Source of the DNA: Sitta carolinensis | Taxonomy: Eukaryota > Chordata > Aves > Passeriformes > Sittidae | DNA: 64,000 nucleotides | NCBI GenBank assembly: GCA_032173965.1 | Contig: JAVUNC010000005.1 | Coordinates: 46,920,501 to 46,984,500, forward strand | Direction of reading: 5' to 3' | Shown: one piece after another, positions 12,517-25,984 of the stretch | Numbering within the stretch: the first letter of the stretch is position 1 | Layout: every line of letters starts with the position of its first letter | Made by a program: the position numbers and the translations under genes | The notes under the pieces: model-generated | Seen by the model: the letters and a program-made list of their open reading frames with translations, nothing else | Told to the model about the DNA's origin: nothing | Database searches by the model: none

Positions 12517-15514
12517 CCCCATCATACAAACAAGTGCTAAAATCCAAGTCATTACGTGGATGAAACAGAAAAGAGGAGAAGAGATGCTTGTTGAATTAGT
12601 AGGACCACTCTCACATGCCCAAGGATATTCTCTTAACCTTTCTCTGGTGTTGACTTGCCTTCATGGCAAGCCCCACCAGAAAATGGAGTGACTTTCTAAC
12701 ACTTCAGTTCTACTAATTAATAGATACTTTAAAATTAGGCACGGCCTTTAGATTGCATATGTGCTAGGCAGGCACTTTCCTTCCACTTGTGTATGACTCC
12801 TTCCTCCACCTTCTAACTCACTCCCTGTGATCCTTTTTTTTTCACTTCCCAGACAACCTTTGCAGAATCGATGGGACTTTAATCAAAACAAAGACTGAAG
12901 GACATTATCAACAATTGTTTCTGCCTATCCCTTTCTCCATCCTATGAAAAGACAGTGTGTTTGCTGTTGGGTTTTTATTTCCTTAAGGGCATCTAAAGCA
13001 GTACAATCTTGGTAGCTGTCAAGGCAGCACCCTTTGTTTGTTGTCACCCTCATGCATTCATACAGTGACCTGATACAAAAGTGTCTTCTACTTTCTCTGG
13101 TAAGTCCAGCTTTTAAAAATCTCTAGTGCAGGTGTTTCTAAGAGCTTTCACAAAAGGCAATTCAACAATTTTAAAATGCTTCTCTTGATCTCTCTGTTTC
13201 AGCTTCCTTGGAGCGAGGTTCCTTGTGCTTCGGTTTATAGAAACTAGAGGCTGTGTTCTCCCACCAACACCTGCTATTAGTCATTTGGGCAAGTGGGTGT
13301 GTATATGTAGATCCATACATACACCCATTCACAAGAAAACTCTGTTAAGAGGAGCTCAGAGCTTACAACTGGGCCCCAGAGCTTTTTAGAATAAGTAGTC
13401 ACACTTGGAAACTGGAGTCACTGAAAGCCGTAAAACCTCACCAAGCCATGAAACCTGATCCAGCTGCCTCAGCATTCCAGTGTCCCACTACTCTCACCTA
13501 CAAAAGCCCATATTCCTTCACCAGCTGCCCACTCTTTTTATGATGTGCATGAAATTCGGGATATGTTCTATGGGGTTCAAAGACTATTTTAGCTGAATCA
13601 GTCTGTGTGCAATGTAAAGGTAAACAGGAAAGCAGAAGCCACTGACGGAAGAAACGGTTGGAGCTGATGCACACACAATTACCCCTCGGGGGTGATGAAG
13701 GATTGTGCAATACAGACACAACATCCTGCCAGCACAAGACCACCAGACTCCCATGTGGGAGCTCCACCACAGTACTGGTAGGAGCTATACGGTGAATACA
13801 GACAGTATATCTCATTGACGTCACTCGCAAGCATTACTTAGAACAGGGCTAAGCACAATTGCAAAAAGAACTGCCTCCAAGCTATTCTATTTATATTCCT
13901 ACCAGAGCTACCATTGGTACAGTCATCCTGCTGCTGAAATCCTGACCCTGTCGTTACCAGTGTAGCCACAGACCAGAGGAGATCATTTTGGATCTTTTCA
14001 GATTTTGGCATGTCTTAATACCAGCAAAAGCAGCATTGGCAGGGGGTGGAGTGTGCTATTTGCACAGGACCTGCGTCAGGATTGGCATTCAGTGAATAGC
14101 AAGACATATGAAGGCATTTTATCCCAATATAGAGAATAACGCATCTTCCTCTGCGTTGCTGGTGGTAACTTTGGCAGTCCAAGGAACAATGGTAATTGCT
14201 TGTTACTGTGGAAACAAGACCTCCAGAAATAACACTAATGAGCCAGCAGGGTCGTGGGAGAAACACAAGCATACTGTCTCCTGCAAACATACATGATTTG
14301 GCTGCACAGAGATGGGGCTCTGGGGAAAGGAGCAATTTATTTGGATGCAACAGGCACCCAGCACAACCTCCATTCATCCCCCATACCAGTCTGAGCCTGC
14401 AAACAATTGAAGTTACTTGAAAAAAGAATGTTCAGATAATTTTGGAAATCATTACTTTTCACCTCCTCCCTGCCTTAATTTTGGGGAAGTTGACTATGAG
14501 ATCCTCCCTCCTTTGGAGGGAGCCATTTTGTGCAATACACCTGTCTCCAAAAATCTCTCGATGAAAAACACGTTCTTACAAATTTCCCTACCCAATTCTG
14601 CAGATGCAAGGGATGTCAGTAATCTGGGAGATGGTTCTATAAGCATCTGAATGGTAAGGTCCTTCTCCTAATAACAGTGTCTTCATGATCCACCACTCCA
14701 ACCTAAGATGAAAGGAGGAGTGTGTACAGCAGAAGAGAGGAAAGAAGGTAGGAGACACCCAAGAGCTTACTGCAGCCACAGCATGTGCCTTTTTCCCCTT
14801 TCATGCTGTATTGCTCTTGACAAAGACAGGAGAAGACAGTGTAAAGGAAGGGAGATGGTAGATGGGAACCTGTGAACAGAGCTATTTTTTGCATTTCATA
14901 TTCTTTTGCCTAGTAAAATCCCCAAAATTATGCTTTCTGCCCCCAGTCCCTACTGGGACAGCAGTGTGTGGTAGGTGGCTGCATATTTATAGTCAGCTCA
15001 GCCTCATGTGCTAAATACAAGGAAGTGGACCTAGTGCTCAAACTGCCCTGAAGGATTCTTTTTCCACCTGCCAGTGGCTCCGAGGCTGTTAAACCTGAGC
15101 TTCCTACCTAAAGGTGACATACTTCAGATTAGCAGGTGTCCTCAAAGGAGCAAAGATAGGCACAGAAACCAGAGCTAGCCTAGGCCAGACAACAGTTTCA
15201 AACACATCCTGCCTTAACATGAAGGAATGTTTTTGATTGCCCCACCCTACAGGGGAAAGATAAGAAGATGTAAACGTCAGTCACAGGGAGAAGAAAGGTG
15301 TGAGCGTACTCACATGACAGGACCTTTTTTACTGGTGGCTCCTGCAGCAGGCCAGGAGCTTCTCAAAAAGCAAATAAACAAATAAATCACCACTTTGCTT
15401 GTTATTGCACTCCCTTTTTATTGATTTTTATTCACAGTTTATTAGCTATACTGCCTAGGTTTTAAAAGATGGGTGTTTGCTAAGGAATGCAGGAGCCTCC
15501 CTTGAAATGGAAAG
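12517..15514. other. Non-genic stretch
   Basis: No gene or repeat family recognised. It contains one perfect CRE palindrome, listed separately. Open frames up to 120 codons have no domain signature. Confidence 0.45.
13816..13823. promoter_or_regulatory. Perfect CRE palindrome TGACGTCA
   Basis: The full 8-bp cAMP-response element consensus, bound by CREB/ATF factors, is present. It is rare in a CpG-poor background because it contains CpG. There is no TATA, CpG island or first exon nearby, so function is unproven. Confidence 0.3.
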
Positions 15515-16170
15515 TGTAAACCCCCTCCCTCTGAATTATTTTAATTTTGAAATTAAGGGGCTTTCATGCAAAGATATGGGGATAGAACTAACAGTTCTTT
15601 ATTAAGAAAATTAAGATAAAAATGCAGTAATACAAAAAGAAAAAACAAACCACTGACAGAGTCAGAATACAACTTGACACCCTGTTGGTCAGGGTGTTGG
15701 TAGCAGTCGGATTAAATGGTGGCTGCAGTCCTCCTGGAGTGGAAGATGTGGGTCTGTTGAAACAGTGATCCTGTAGAAGGGTACAGTTTTCCTCTGAAGG
15801 TCCAGTGTTGATAGATGGGTCTCATCTTCCCCAGTAAACCAATAGAAAAAGAGTGCCATGGTGTTCCAATTCTCAGATTTTATCTAGGTAGGAAATACTT
15901 GGCTCCTCCCCCTGGATGGAGCATGTCACAATGGAATGATGCAATTTTATTAGTTATGTAGTGAGACTCAATGGCCTGTTAACAGAAGATATCTGCCTGG
16001 ATGGAGGACAGGTCCTGGAAGAGATAAAGAAGACTGCCCCCTGGTTTTAACTGCTGGCCTGCTATTCACACCCCCTTCCCCAGAGTTATGAGGGATGGGT
16101 CATGGAAGAGATAAAGAACACTGGTTTCAACAGGTAATAGAATACATACTTCTGGTTACATCTTGCATTG
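15515..16170 (-). mobile_element. Solo LTR of an avian ERV (minus strand)
   Basis: A retroviral LTR in reverse orientation. The left edge begins TGTAAACCCCCTCCCTCTGA, the complement of a CA-terminating 3' end. About 85 bases in lies the polyadenylation signal AATAAA on the minus strand (15598-15603), followed in sense by a GAACTGTTAGTTC stretch. I recognise this arrangement from songbird ERV LTRs. There are no gag, pol or env frames on either side, so it is a solo LTR. The right boundary is approximate, and I could not identify a target-site duplication. Confidence 0.75.
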
Positions 16171-17141
16171 CAACCTAAGACATATACTCAGACAAAATCA
16201 AGGCACTACTGCATCCCTGACACCAGCTCTTGCCACACTGTATGCCCATACAACAAGCAAAAGGAGAAGAAGAAAGATGCTGTTGTCTACAGACAAGGAC
16301 CTAAGGCAGAAAGACATGGAATGACTCAGCCGTGGTTATGTCAAGAGTTAGTGGCAGTCAGTAGTTCACTAATAGCAGCTTCAGTCTGCACAGCCTTTGT
16401 CCAGAGCTTTAACCATAAACTCCTCCATTTTCCTACAAGCTGAAAATAGAACATGGGTAAGCAGTGTGAAGAAGTTTGACATATAAATGGGAAATAAAAA
16501 TCAGTAGTTAAATGATCAAGATGTTGATATGTCATTCAAATATTATTGCATTGACACGATATTGTGGGCAAGGGTTCTCCACAGCTTTATTAATTTTAAT
16601 TTCAGAAATCTTAATCACATTTGTGTGAGGGCAGTTTTGACTCTTCAGAATAAATAAAAATGAACTAAAAAAATGTTTAAGGCCTGAAGTTTCTTTCAGA
16701 CACGTACATCAAACAAAACAAAATACACTGTGTGTATATTAAGGCCAGTAAATTAACTGTATGCTCCCCACTGCTTACCTGCTGGGGCCCCCATTCAGGA
16801 TTTCTGCTTTTCCCCAGCAACGGAGGGTGACAATACAGGTATCAGAGCAGAGCATGATCCAGCAACTCCTGGAGACCCAAACTGGCTTGGAGCTGCAGCC
16901 AGGGAACAATGGAGCCAGTTGAATAAGGGAGGAAATTGCCCCAGCACTGCTCCTTTCGAAAAAAGAAAACAGAGTTTAAGTCCATACAGTCTCTCTCTGA
17001 TCTGTCTAGGTGAACAGTGTCCAGTGTGTAAGAACCTCACAAATGCTAAAGAGAGAAGAAATGAAACCCAGTTTGGGTAACAATTTCTGAGGTTGTAGCC
17101 ACATATTTGCCTAAAGCATCCCACCCCTCCATACTCAGAAG

Positions 17142-17155
17142 GTTACCATGGTGAC
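17142..17155. promoter_or_regulatory. X-box-like RFX site GTTACCATGGTGAC
   Basis: One mismatch from the perfect 14-bp palindrome GTTACCATGGTAAC, and it fits the RFX consensus of two half-sites spaced by two bases. RFX factors act at ciliary and MHC class II promoters and at enhancers. No CpG island or exon adjoins it, so an enhancer role is only possible. Confidence 0.35.
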
Positions 17156-17310
17156 AAATTTCAGCTGTAGGTAAGGAAATGTTTCTCTTTGAGAGCCATT
17201 TTGTAGAAATATAAAACCTAAAGATTAAGCCCCATTGCACCATTTATAATCTTCGTTGCCACATATTCACAACTAGATGAGCTTTCTTGTCTCAAGAACA
17301 GTTAACTAAA

Positions 17311-17336
17311 ATGCAAATAAAGCTGCTTTGTTTTAA
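17311..17336 (+). promoter_or_regulatory. Octamer ATGCAAAT near a SOX-like CTTTGTTTT
   Basis: A perfect POU octamer (17311-17318) is followed eight bases later by a CTTTGTTTT SOX/HMG-type motif. POU and SOX factors often bind neighbouring sites in developmental enhancers. AT-rich DNA generates such motifs by chance, so this is tentative. Confidence 0.25.
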
Positions 17337-18878
17337 TTCATGTGTTCTGCTAATGGAGCTCAGCTCCGTACAGTAAAATAACGCTCTCAAATTCAGCAAA
17401 AAATGTAGGTATTCATTTGCTTCCAAATTGTGTCTAAGGGAGTTATTAATACTTTTGATTCTCAGAAGACAGATCTATTCCATTGCTTGACTGTGAATTA
17501 CAAGAAAATTGCCTTAAATCATGCTTGGATCCAATTCATAGCACCTTAAGCACAGCAAGTCCCCAGTGCAGCCTGCATCATGCAAGCACGGCAGGGAGCC
17601 AAGCATGGCTTATATTATAGATTTCCTCCCAGTAACTTAGGAGAAGGTAACAGCCCAATGATCACACATTCAACCAGGCCTAAATCATAAATCAGCTTAT
17701 TAAAGCCACCACAATAAACTCCCTCTCCTTCCATCCTGGGATTCCTAAATAATTGGCATGTACTAGGGTGCCATTTCCTCAGTTGGCCCAGCCTGAGCAG
17801 TTCTGCTCTTGCTGCTTTAATTTCTCTGAGGCTTAGCACAGACCCAGGGAGTCACACAGCCTTGGACCACCATCACCTGGGAGCCAGGGGCAGAGTGCCA
17901 GTTGTTAGAAGCTCCTGCAAGATTACTGACCTTAACACTGCTAAAGCTTTGTGACTTTCAATGATGTCTTTCTTTGCACACTCTTCCTTGCCCCTTGTGT
18001 CTCACACAGACACCAACATGCCTGGAGCTGTAAAACTGTCCCGCAGAGCCCAAGCACAGCTAAGTGACACTCTGGCATTAGTAGGGCCAAATGAGCAGCA
18101 AGACAATCATGAAATAAACCCCTGCCTTAAGCAATGTATCCTTTTTATGAAAATTGGGGGGGAAAATGGGCTGGAGCACAACCGAGCATGGGTCTATGAC
18201 ATGTCTGGCAATACATTTCCACCTCCTTTGTCTCCACTGCAGGAATGAAGGCACAATCCTTCCTTCTCCCCATGGGCCCATGCAGCCATGTACTGCTTGA
18301 CCATCCTATTAGCACACACAGCCACATCACAAGCATTGCAGAGAATCACAGGTGTTCTCCTTTTGTTTCAAATCCTTTCAAAATACCTACTCTCTGAAAT
18401 TTCAACATCCTGCTTTACTTAGTCTTCAAATTGCCTTTCAGTCATCACCGAAATGTATTGATTGCAATTCATTTACTGTGTAAGGATTTACAGTGAACTA
18501 TGCCTCAGTGAATTGTGCCAGGTTAATTGTGCACTGAGCTCAAATACACAATCAAAGTTCAGCCCTTGTCCATCTAAGGGGAGGGCTCTCTTGATAATTT
18601 ATGATGTCCTCTAGCCATGGGAGCAGAAGAGGTAGCAATCACTAACCAGTAAAGCCAGCAGCAGCTCCAAGTTTTTATCACGCAGGACCAAATGGGCCTT
18701 TGTGCTTTGTGATAGGGTGAAGATCCTTTCTGCTCACCCTTCTTCCACAGATTGTCATAGGACTGTTTGTACTGGAGAGTCCAAGTTAAGGAAAGGTTGG
18801 CCTGGTCAGAGTTCAGATGGGCACAGGACTGTGTAACCAGTCATTGAATCCACTTCAGTAGGACCAGCTATTTATACC

Positions 18879-19952
18879 TGTCTATTGGTTTTGCATGACC
18901 TGGTTTTGGTAGCAGGGGGCTACAGGGTGGCTTATGTGAGAAGTTGCCAGAAGCTCCTTCTATGTCCAGCAGAGCCAATCTGTGATGGCTCTAAAGATGG
19001 ACATGCTGGTAAAGGCTGGGCCAATTATGGTGGTAATGCCTCCATGATAACACACACAAAGACAAACAAAAAAGTGGTTGTGCAATTTTAACCAGTGTGA
19101 GAACATGTGAGGAGAACAACTCTGCAGACACCAAGGCCAGTGAAGGAGGGGCAGAGGTGCTCCAGGCACCAGAGCTGGAATTCCTCCACAGGCCATGGTG
19201 AAGACATGGTGAAGCAGCTGTCCCCCGAAGCCCACGGAGATCCACAGGAATGCAGGGATCCACCAGCTGTGCATGGAGAAGCCCTACACTAGATAGAGCA
19301 GGTAGATGAGTGAGAGGCAGCTGTGAGCCCATGGGGCACTCATGGAGAGAGGGACCTTCCTCTCAGGCTGGAACAGCCTTTCTGTGAAGGACTGCACCAC
19401 ATGGAACAGTGACCCATGCTGCAGTGGTTTGAGGAGGACTGTTGCTTTTGAGATGGACTCATGTTGCAGCAGTTGGCAAGGTGCTCATCTCAGGTTGATC
19501 ATGTTGATCATGAAATGGACTGAACTGAGAAGTTCATGGAAAAGCATCTTCCAAGGGAGGGACCCTGCAGTGCAGCAGGGGAAGGACTCCTCTCCCTCAG
19601 CAGCAGGAGAAACCACAGGTGATGAACTGACCATAACACCCATTCCCTGTCTCCTTGTGCCACTGGAGTAGGAGGTAGAGATGGGAAGGAGGGAGGGGTG
19701 GGGGAAAAGTGTTTTTAAGGGCTTATTTTACTGCTCACTACCCTGTTCTGATTTTGTTAGTAATAAATTTACTCCATATCTCTAAGTTGAGCCTGTTTTT
19801 CCTGTGATGATACTTGATGAGTGATCTCTCCCTGTCCTTATCTCAACCCATGAACCCTTTGTTATATTTTCTCTCCTCTGTCCAGCTGCAGAAGGGAAGG
19901 AGTGAGTGGCTTTCGTGGGTGACTGGCATCCAGCTGTCATCAACCAATGACA
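18879..19952 (+). mobile_element. Solo ERVL-type LTR (plus strand)
   Basis: A long LTR, about 1.07 kb with TG...CA ends, of an ERVL-like (class III) family common in songbirds. Diagnostic blocks in order are: GGTTTTGGTAGCAGGGGGCT near the start; GAGGAGAACAACTCTGCAGA; a degenerate tandem region of about 30-bp GAGCAG/ACCCATG units; ATGAACTGACCATAACACCC; GTAATAAATTTACTCC with AATAAA at 19762-19767; and GTGATCTCTCCCTGTCCTTA and CTGGCATCCAGC near the 3' end. An exact 9-bp GTTGATCAT duplication lies at 19494-19511. No internal retroviral genes follow. No clear target-site duplication was seen, and the element is well diverged. Confidence 0.88.
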
Positions 19953-22900
19953 ATCTGCCACTCCCTGCCACATTCGGACAGGACCAGCAGAGGCCATGCT
20001 CAGCTCAGCCACCAGCTATCTCACTGTCCTTCCAGCACCAAGCCCCAAAGTCTCTCTGCTGCACAAATATCTGCCCCACCTCCAGAAATGGTATTATCCT
20101 GACAGTCCCAGATAGAAATGCTCCATGGGAAAATCACTTGGGAGAAGAAGGGACATTTTCCTGAGAATTCAATTTTTTCTGGAGCTGGCAGTTTTCTTTT
20201 TTCTGGATGAAATAGAAAGTCAAGGTTCTTTCTGCTAATAGTCATTAAATAACTTTTCTCTTTCTTTTTTTTTTTTCTAGTACCATTTCAGTATTTTGAT
20301 CAAGTTCCAGCTTGGTTTAATTACATACTTTCTATCTGAATTCCTGCCCAAGCTTCATTTAGAGAAATTATTCATTTCCTATCTTCAACATTATTATTAT
20401 TATTATTGTGCTTATTTGCACGACGTGCTTAGCATTCATTGTACACATCTTCAGTGCTCTGATGGGTTCATCAGCGTGGTGCCAGTGAGATGGAACAGAA
20501 GAATACTCTTCATCCACCACCCTGAAAAATCAGCCCTCCTTCCCATCACATACAGGCGATTTTGCATTTCTGCACACTAGGGAATGCTCACAGTCACATC
20601 TGAGGTATCACAAAAATATTACCAGTTCCTCCTGAGAACATGCCTGAATGCTGAACAGTAATGTTATTTGGAAACAAAATACTTATCTGACTGCAAATAA
20701 CAGGTAAAAGGGGAAAAATGTTCATTTCAGACTATTCGTTTTTCCAGGACACACATTCCCAACAATGAAGACAAGGAAAAGTTGGGTATGAATGGCAAAA
20801 ACACTTACCCTAGGAACATTTTTTCTCTCCTTGCAAAGATTAAAGACTTTAACAGTCTTCATCTCACCTGACAAATTTATGCAAACCTCATGCAGCACAT
20901 GGTCTTCTGTCCCATAGTAATGGATGTGAACAGAGAACTTCAGTTTCTTTGTCATGTTTTCCTTGCCACAGTGATTTATTTTCTACCCAACTGTTTTCAA
21001 CAGCTTTTATACTTCACTCCACATCTCTCCTGTAGCTTCCCAAGTTTTACCACACAGGGTCAGAGAAAAGCACTTTTTCCTTCTTTCCATCTCAGCCAAG
21101 GGACCTAGTTTGAGAACTCCTGGAGACTCACAGAGAGACCAACACAAAAGCTATTTTGCTGGTTCATTGACTGAAGGCCAGGGACAGGACAGCTGGAATG
21201 GAGGAGTACATAATCCCACACATGCTCAAGAACAATTGTGATCATTCCCCATACATGAGGTCAGGCAAGTATTAGTTAAAATTATAAAGAATATAAAATG
21301 GATGATCCTTAGGTCTTCATTATATACTTTTGTTGGGCAGTAATATCCCCAGGACAAGGGCAAGCCTTGCATAAATGTCAGAAATGGAGCAAACGTCCAG
21401 TCAGCCTATTGTAATAAATCAACTGCACTCCAGCTCCTGGCATTTGTTTGCTTTCTGATGTGGATTAGGATCTGATTCCAAACACAGGGCATCAAAATCA
21501 AAGCAATAGCAGCAGCTGGACAGGGATGAGACAGCTCCATTTGAATTTTATCATGGATAGATGCAGAGTAGTGATGGAGCAGAAGATGACACACCACTAT
21601 CCAGTTGACATAGCACTCCCTAATGCTGAAATAAAACAAAACAGTTTCAGTGGCTCAGCCTCAGTCTAGAGGGCAAACAAATTTCAGGGAGAGCACACCT
21701 GATCTTCTGCTTGTCATGCACACTCCTTCCTGCACTACACATTACTGCAATCTCTTTTGAGAAAGCAGAAAGCCCCTCAGAGGCAGGAAGTTTCAGTGCC
21801 AGTAATATCAAGCCAAGTTACCAGCACCTTTCCAAGCCTTGCCTTGGGTTAGACACGTTTATTCTACAGAAAACTGGAAGTGATTTAAGACATTAACATT
21901 CCTCAGATGCAAGTCACCCCCAATCTCCTCACTCTTATCAGCAGAATCCTCACTGCCAGGAGGACAAAATGTGCAAGTATTCCTCGCCTACTCTTCTTCA
22001 AAGCCCATTACTGGAGCTTAAGGTGCTGGAGATGATGATCTGACAATGTACTGTAGTATTCTTCTAACTGCACTAGCTCAGCTGGGGAGACTGAAATCTC
22101 TAGCACTGATAGAAACTGAGAAGTTAGGGATGAGAACTTCTTAAACTGCCTTACCTAGACACAAAAAAAGCCTGTCCACATCCTCAGACATCTTGTACAT
22201 TCTCTAATTCCACTGCCACTCAATATGAAACATGTAGATGTCTCACCCTGGCATTCAAATTCAGATTCCTCACAGCACACAGGTGTGACTCTCCCCAGTC
22301 CAGAGTAGTCAGACTCAGCACAACTCTTGTGGTATTTGATGAGTATTAGCAAGTATTGCTGAGACTGAAATCAACTAACTATCCTAGAATCTGAGATTTA
22401 ATACAACTTTGCATACTTGCAAGCAGACAACGAATATTCCAACACTACATAGCAAATAAACAATTGAAAATTTATTGCTTTCAGTTGTTATTGGTAGTAG
22501 TTTAATCTTGTAATTTTAAAGGCAATCACATTTTGGGGGGCGTAGGCTTGGGAAATGATTTCTGTATGTTTAGGTTGACAGCATTTTTTCCAATAAGCAA
22601 ACATTCTGCCATGTTAAATACCTACATGATCAGGGACCAACTTATTACAGGTATGATTATGCAAAATATTTCTGGTATCACAAAAGCTCATACTGGCCCA
22701 TAATACACCATGTAGAAACACACCATGGTTCTTTCAGAAAATAATTCTCTGCTTTACTCCCTTTGTTTGATACTGCAGGGTCTAGCCCAGCTCTCACCAC
22801 AGGCTGAGAACTAACTTGTCTGTAGCTTGTTCTGATTACACTTGGTATTAAAGGGTCAATCTTCCCTCAAGCCATTTGCTATAGGGCCATCCCCTTCCTT

Positions 22901-25474
22901 TCTGTGATGCAATCTTACTTAATGCTGGAAACATAAAGTTCTTTTCTTTACCAAGCAACTTCTATTGTAGAAGTTACCTTGATGACACCACTTACATTTA
23001 CAAAAGATGAGAAAATTCAGACTGATGAATCTCATCAAAAGATGAGATAATTCAGCTTGAAGACACCACAACCATAACCTCAGAAAAACTCCTATTTTAT
23101 GGGAATGTGAAGCTCAGCTTCTAGAGGGCTCCGAACATGATAGAAGAATTTATCCTAATTTCTGAGGTGAAGGCCCAGATCAAAAATCAACAAAAAGCAT
23201 GCTCTGAACACTGGAAAGGAAGTCACACTGTGTTCTTCAGATGGGACCCGATATTCTCCCAAGTGTAGAAAGGATGAGACACTCTGAAAAAAGAGCAGAA
23301 GGATAATGAGATGTGAGAGGAGATAGCATGCAGATGAAGGAACAAGGTTTGGTGGTCAGCAAAGAAGGTGAGCTGGCAGATCTAGAACAGGGAAGAAAAT
23401 TACAAGACATGGAGCTGAAATACAGTTGCTTTTTACAAAGAGAATAGCTAATGGGAAGAGGAGACAGCTAAAATGCTGCTACAAAGAGGTCACCATCAGT
23501 TCACACAGCTTGTTGCAAATATATCATGCCCTTCCTCAGTATAAAAGCAGCTGAGAGACTGGAAGTCTATAGTGCAATCAGGTGAGAAAGGCAAAACAGG
23601 CTTGGTTGGTAAATTCTGCAGAGATACCCACAAAGATCAGCTGAGGAGCTGGATGGAAGCTTCCATAAGTACCATATTAAACTAAAAGAAAATAAGGAGA
23701 GCACCTAGGAGCTGCTGTTTAAAAGCAGAAGCAATCAAAAAAGGGACAAAAAGCTACCAGGACTCCCTCTACAGCTCCCTAGAAAGCTTATCATTTTATT
23801 TCACCACAAGATTTCATGAAACCACCAGAGCCTTGACTCTGCTTGCTGTATCTCACATGTAGACAAACCCTTTTTTAGCTCTCCTTGCTATCTTTCAAAC
23901 AAACCAGTCAAAGAAAAAGAGTTTCGTTTCTGAAGAGCCCTCAACCAATGCCACCATGACTCTGCTCCCAGAGCATGGTGATGCAGAAGCCACATGGCCA
24001 CTGGGACCTGCTGAGTAAGGAACTCTACTGCATAGAGCCAGGCATCTCAGTAGGATCACAGAAGGATGCAGGATGCTCCTTCTGCAGCAGAACTCAGGAC
24101 AGCAGCATGCCCAGGGCTACAGCATGTGCATTCATAGAATCAGGGGAGACATGGAAGGGTCACTACTTCAGCCTGCACAAATGCAAATGTTAGCCATAGC
24201 CTCGGCAGTATTACCCTAACACCCATCTCAGTCTGAAAACTCCATCTCTTCTCCAAACAGAAGTGGCCCACTTCTCATCTCCTCAGCAAGCTTCAGCTTC
24301 CAAAAAAGCTTTGTTTTTCAGGTGTCTTTATAAACATACACCATCCCTGCTCCACTGCTGCTTCTCCCAATCCAAAAATAATGTGTGTAGCAGCAGGGTT
24401 TCATTTGGGACAGAACAGAAAAGCAATTTCAAATTAAACGTGTCTTTAAAACATCTCTCAGATCTGACTGTCAGGCTGCTGGCAACCAGGACAGTTGTCT
24501 AAAGCTTGTTATTAGGCCATAAATTACCTAGCCAAGAGCACCACAACCAGAAAGAGTCAAAGAAAAACTCTAATACAAAAAACAATGTGAAAATAAAACA
24601 ACCCATTTGTCTTCTCCCACCACTAAAACGATCGAGTAGCGAAGTTACAGAATAACATTACAGTGAGGTCTTCTAAGAGGCTTGACATGAAATTGTATTA
24701 CAAATCCAAATATTTCTGAACCATCAATTCTCCTCCAGTTCAGACTGGTATTCTACAACACACAACTTCTCGGCAGCACTGCAAATCTCAGACAGTTCTT
24801 AAAAAAACCCAAAGTGCTCTCATTGGAAGTGTAACACCTTATATTGTAGAAATTAGAGGAAAACCATAGAAGATACAAATTAAAACTTGCATTTGCTTAC
24901 CACTTATTTTGTTATTTTAAAAGGATTTAAACAAGCATTTATGGAAACAACTAGACAGGCATAATTACCTCTACCTACCAAATGCATTTGCCAAGACAGG
25001 GACTATAATCATACCAACTGTCCAGGAGGGAGTGTATTTAGAAACAAGTTCATTTTCATCTGGCAGCAGAGCTTGGATCTCTTGAGAAATGTTATCTTCC
25101 GTTCAAATTAATATGTAACCATATAAATTTTTATGACATATCAAAACATAACTAAGGGTTGTTTTTTTTTAATGCAGAAATTATTTCAGAAGGTTTCTAC
25201 AGAATTATTCTATCTCAATAATTTCAAAATTATACTTTCAGATTTCAGTGGGTTTCATATATACCAGCTTAAAGACAACTAGTTTTAACCTAAAATCTCA
25301 AACTTGCATATTTTAAAACACTGATAAACTGGAGAGGAAAAAAAAAAACAAAACAAACACCAAAACCAGATTGACCTTTTTGTTAAGCTGTGGAAAAATA
25401 CAAGACTATTGCAATCCACACTTTACCATTAATTTATTCAGGCATGGAAACTGGTATCTTTCTGGACAAAGAAA
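19953..25474. other. Non-genic stretch
   Basis: About 5.5 kb with no gene recognised. It holds a short (ATT)n at 20391-20407 and small homopolymer runs. A weak CR1-tail-like word near 24131 was not accepted. Frames are short and interrupted. Confidence 0.45.
20391..20407 (+). repeat. (TTA)n microsatellite
   Basis: Almost six TTA units without interruption. Confidence 0.85.
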
Positions 25475-25480
25475 GTGTGT

Positions 25481-25511
<31 letters not shown>

Positions 25512-25514
25512 GGG
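25475..25514 (+). repeat. (GT)10 followed by (G)20
   Basis: Ten GT dinucleotides run directly into twenty consecutive G residues. The poly-G can form G-quadruplex structures, and long G runs are hard to sequence, so the true length may differ from what is written here. Confidence 0.95.
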
Positions 25515-25984
25515 TAAGAAGAAAAAAGACACAAAACCATTAAAATATCCACACATAATTATCATTTGGAATCAACATTTTGGATGGCCCACCGGAAACC
25601 AAGCTAAGACCCTATTTCATAAAAACATCAAAGCAGACATCGCTTAGTAAAAGAAAGTGGGGTTTCAACTTGTGTGAGCAAAGAAAAAGACGTTGTAGTC
25701 ACTGCTCCCAGTCTACTCCCAGCATGGCTTCCAGTAATAAAAGAAACCTCTTAGGAGCTGAGGAAGTGCCGTATACAGGAGTACATCTATAGAGTACTAA
25801 TGCATCTATACAGTACTACTGGATAGATCTGTTGTTTTGGTTTTTTCTGTCGATTTTGATTTCTCTGCTTCTACATGTTCATTTTTTTAATTTGAATGAC
25901 AGCAATTCGAAACCTCCAAGTCAGTGGAAGTCAGTCAATTAAGTTTTTTAAAATACTAAAGATCAAAAGTAGCCTTGTTTGAGG
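25515..25984. other. Non-genic stretch
   Basis: AT-rich sequence between the GT/G tract and an LTR-like fragment. Nothing recognised. Confidence 0.4.

Larger units (their letters stand above)
16171..18878. other. Non-genic stretch with conserved-element-like motifs
   Basis: No coding frame supported. The 17.1-17.5 kb part holds an X-box and an octamer/SOX-like motif pair (listed separately). The whole 17.1-18.6 kb part is free of recognisable repeats, which is compatible with conserved non-coding DNA. That is an inference without an alignment. Confidence 0.4.

Noticed and set aside
12446..12691. Frame with repeating LFIY residues
   Set aside because: Translation of the TTTA microsatellite.
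24131..24165. CR1-tail-like words (CATAGAATCA and GGAAGGGTCAC)
   Set aside because: Only two short words match and the rest of the CR1 3' region is absent, so chance is as likely.
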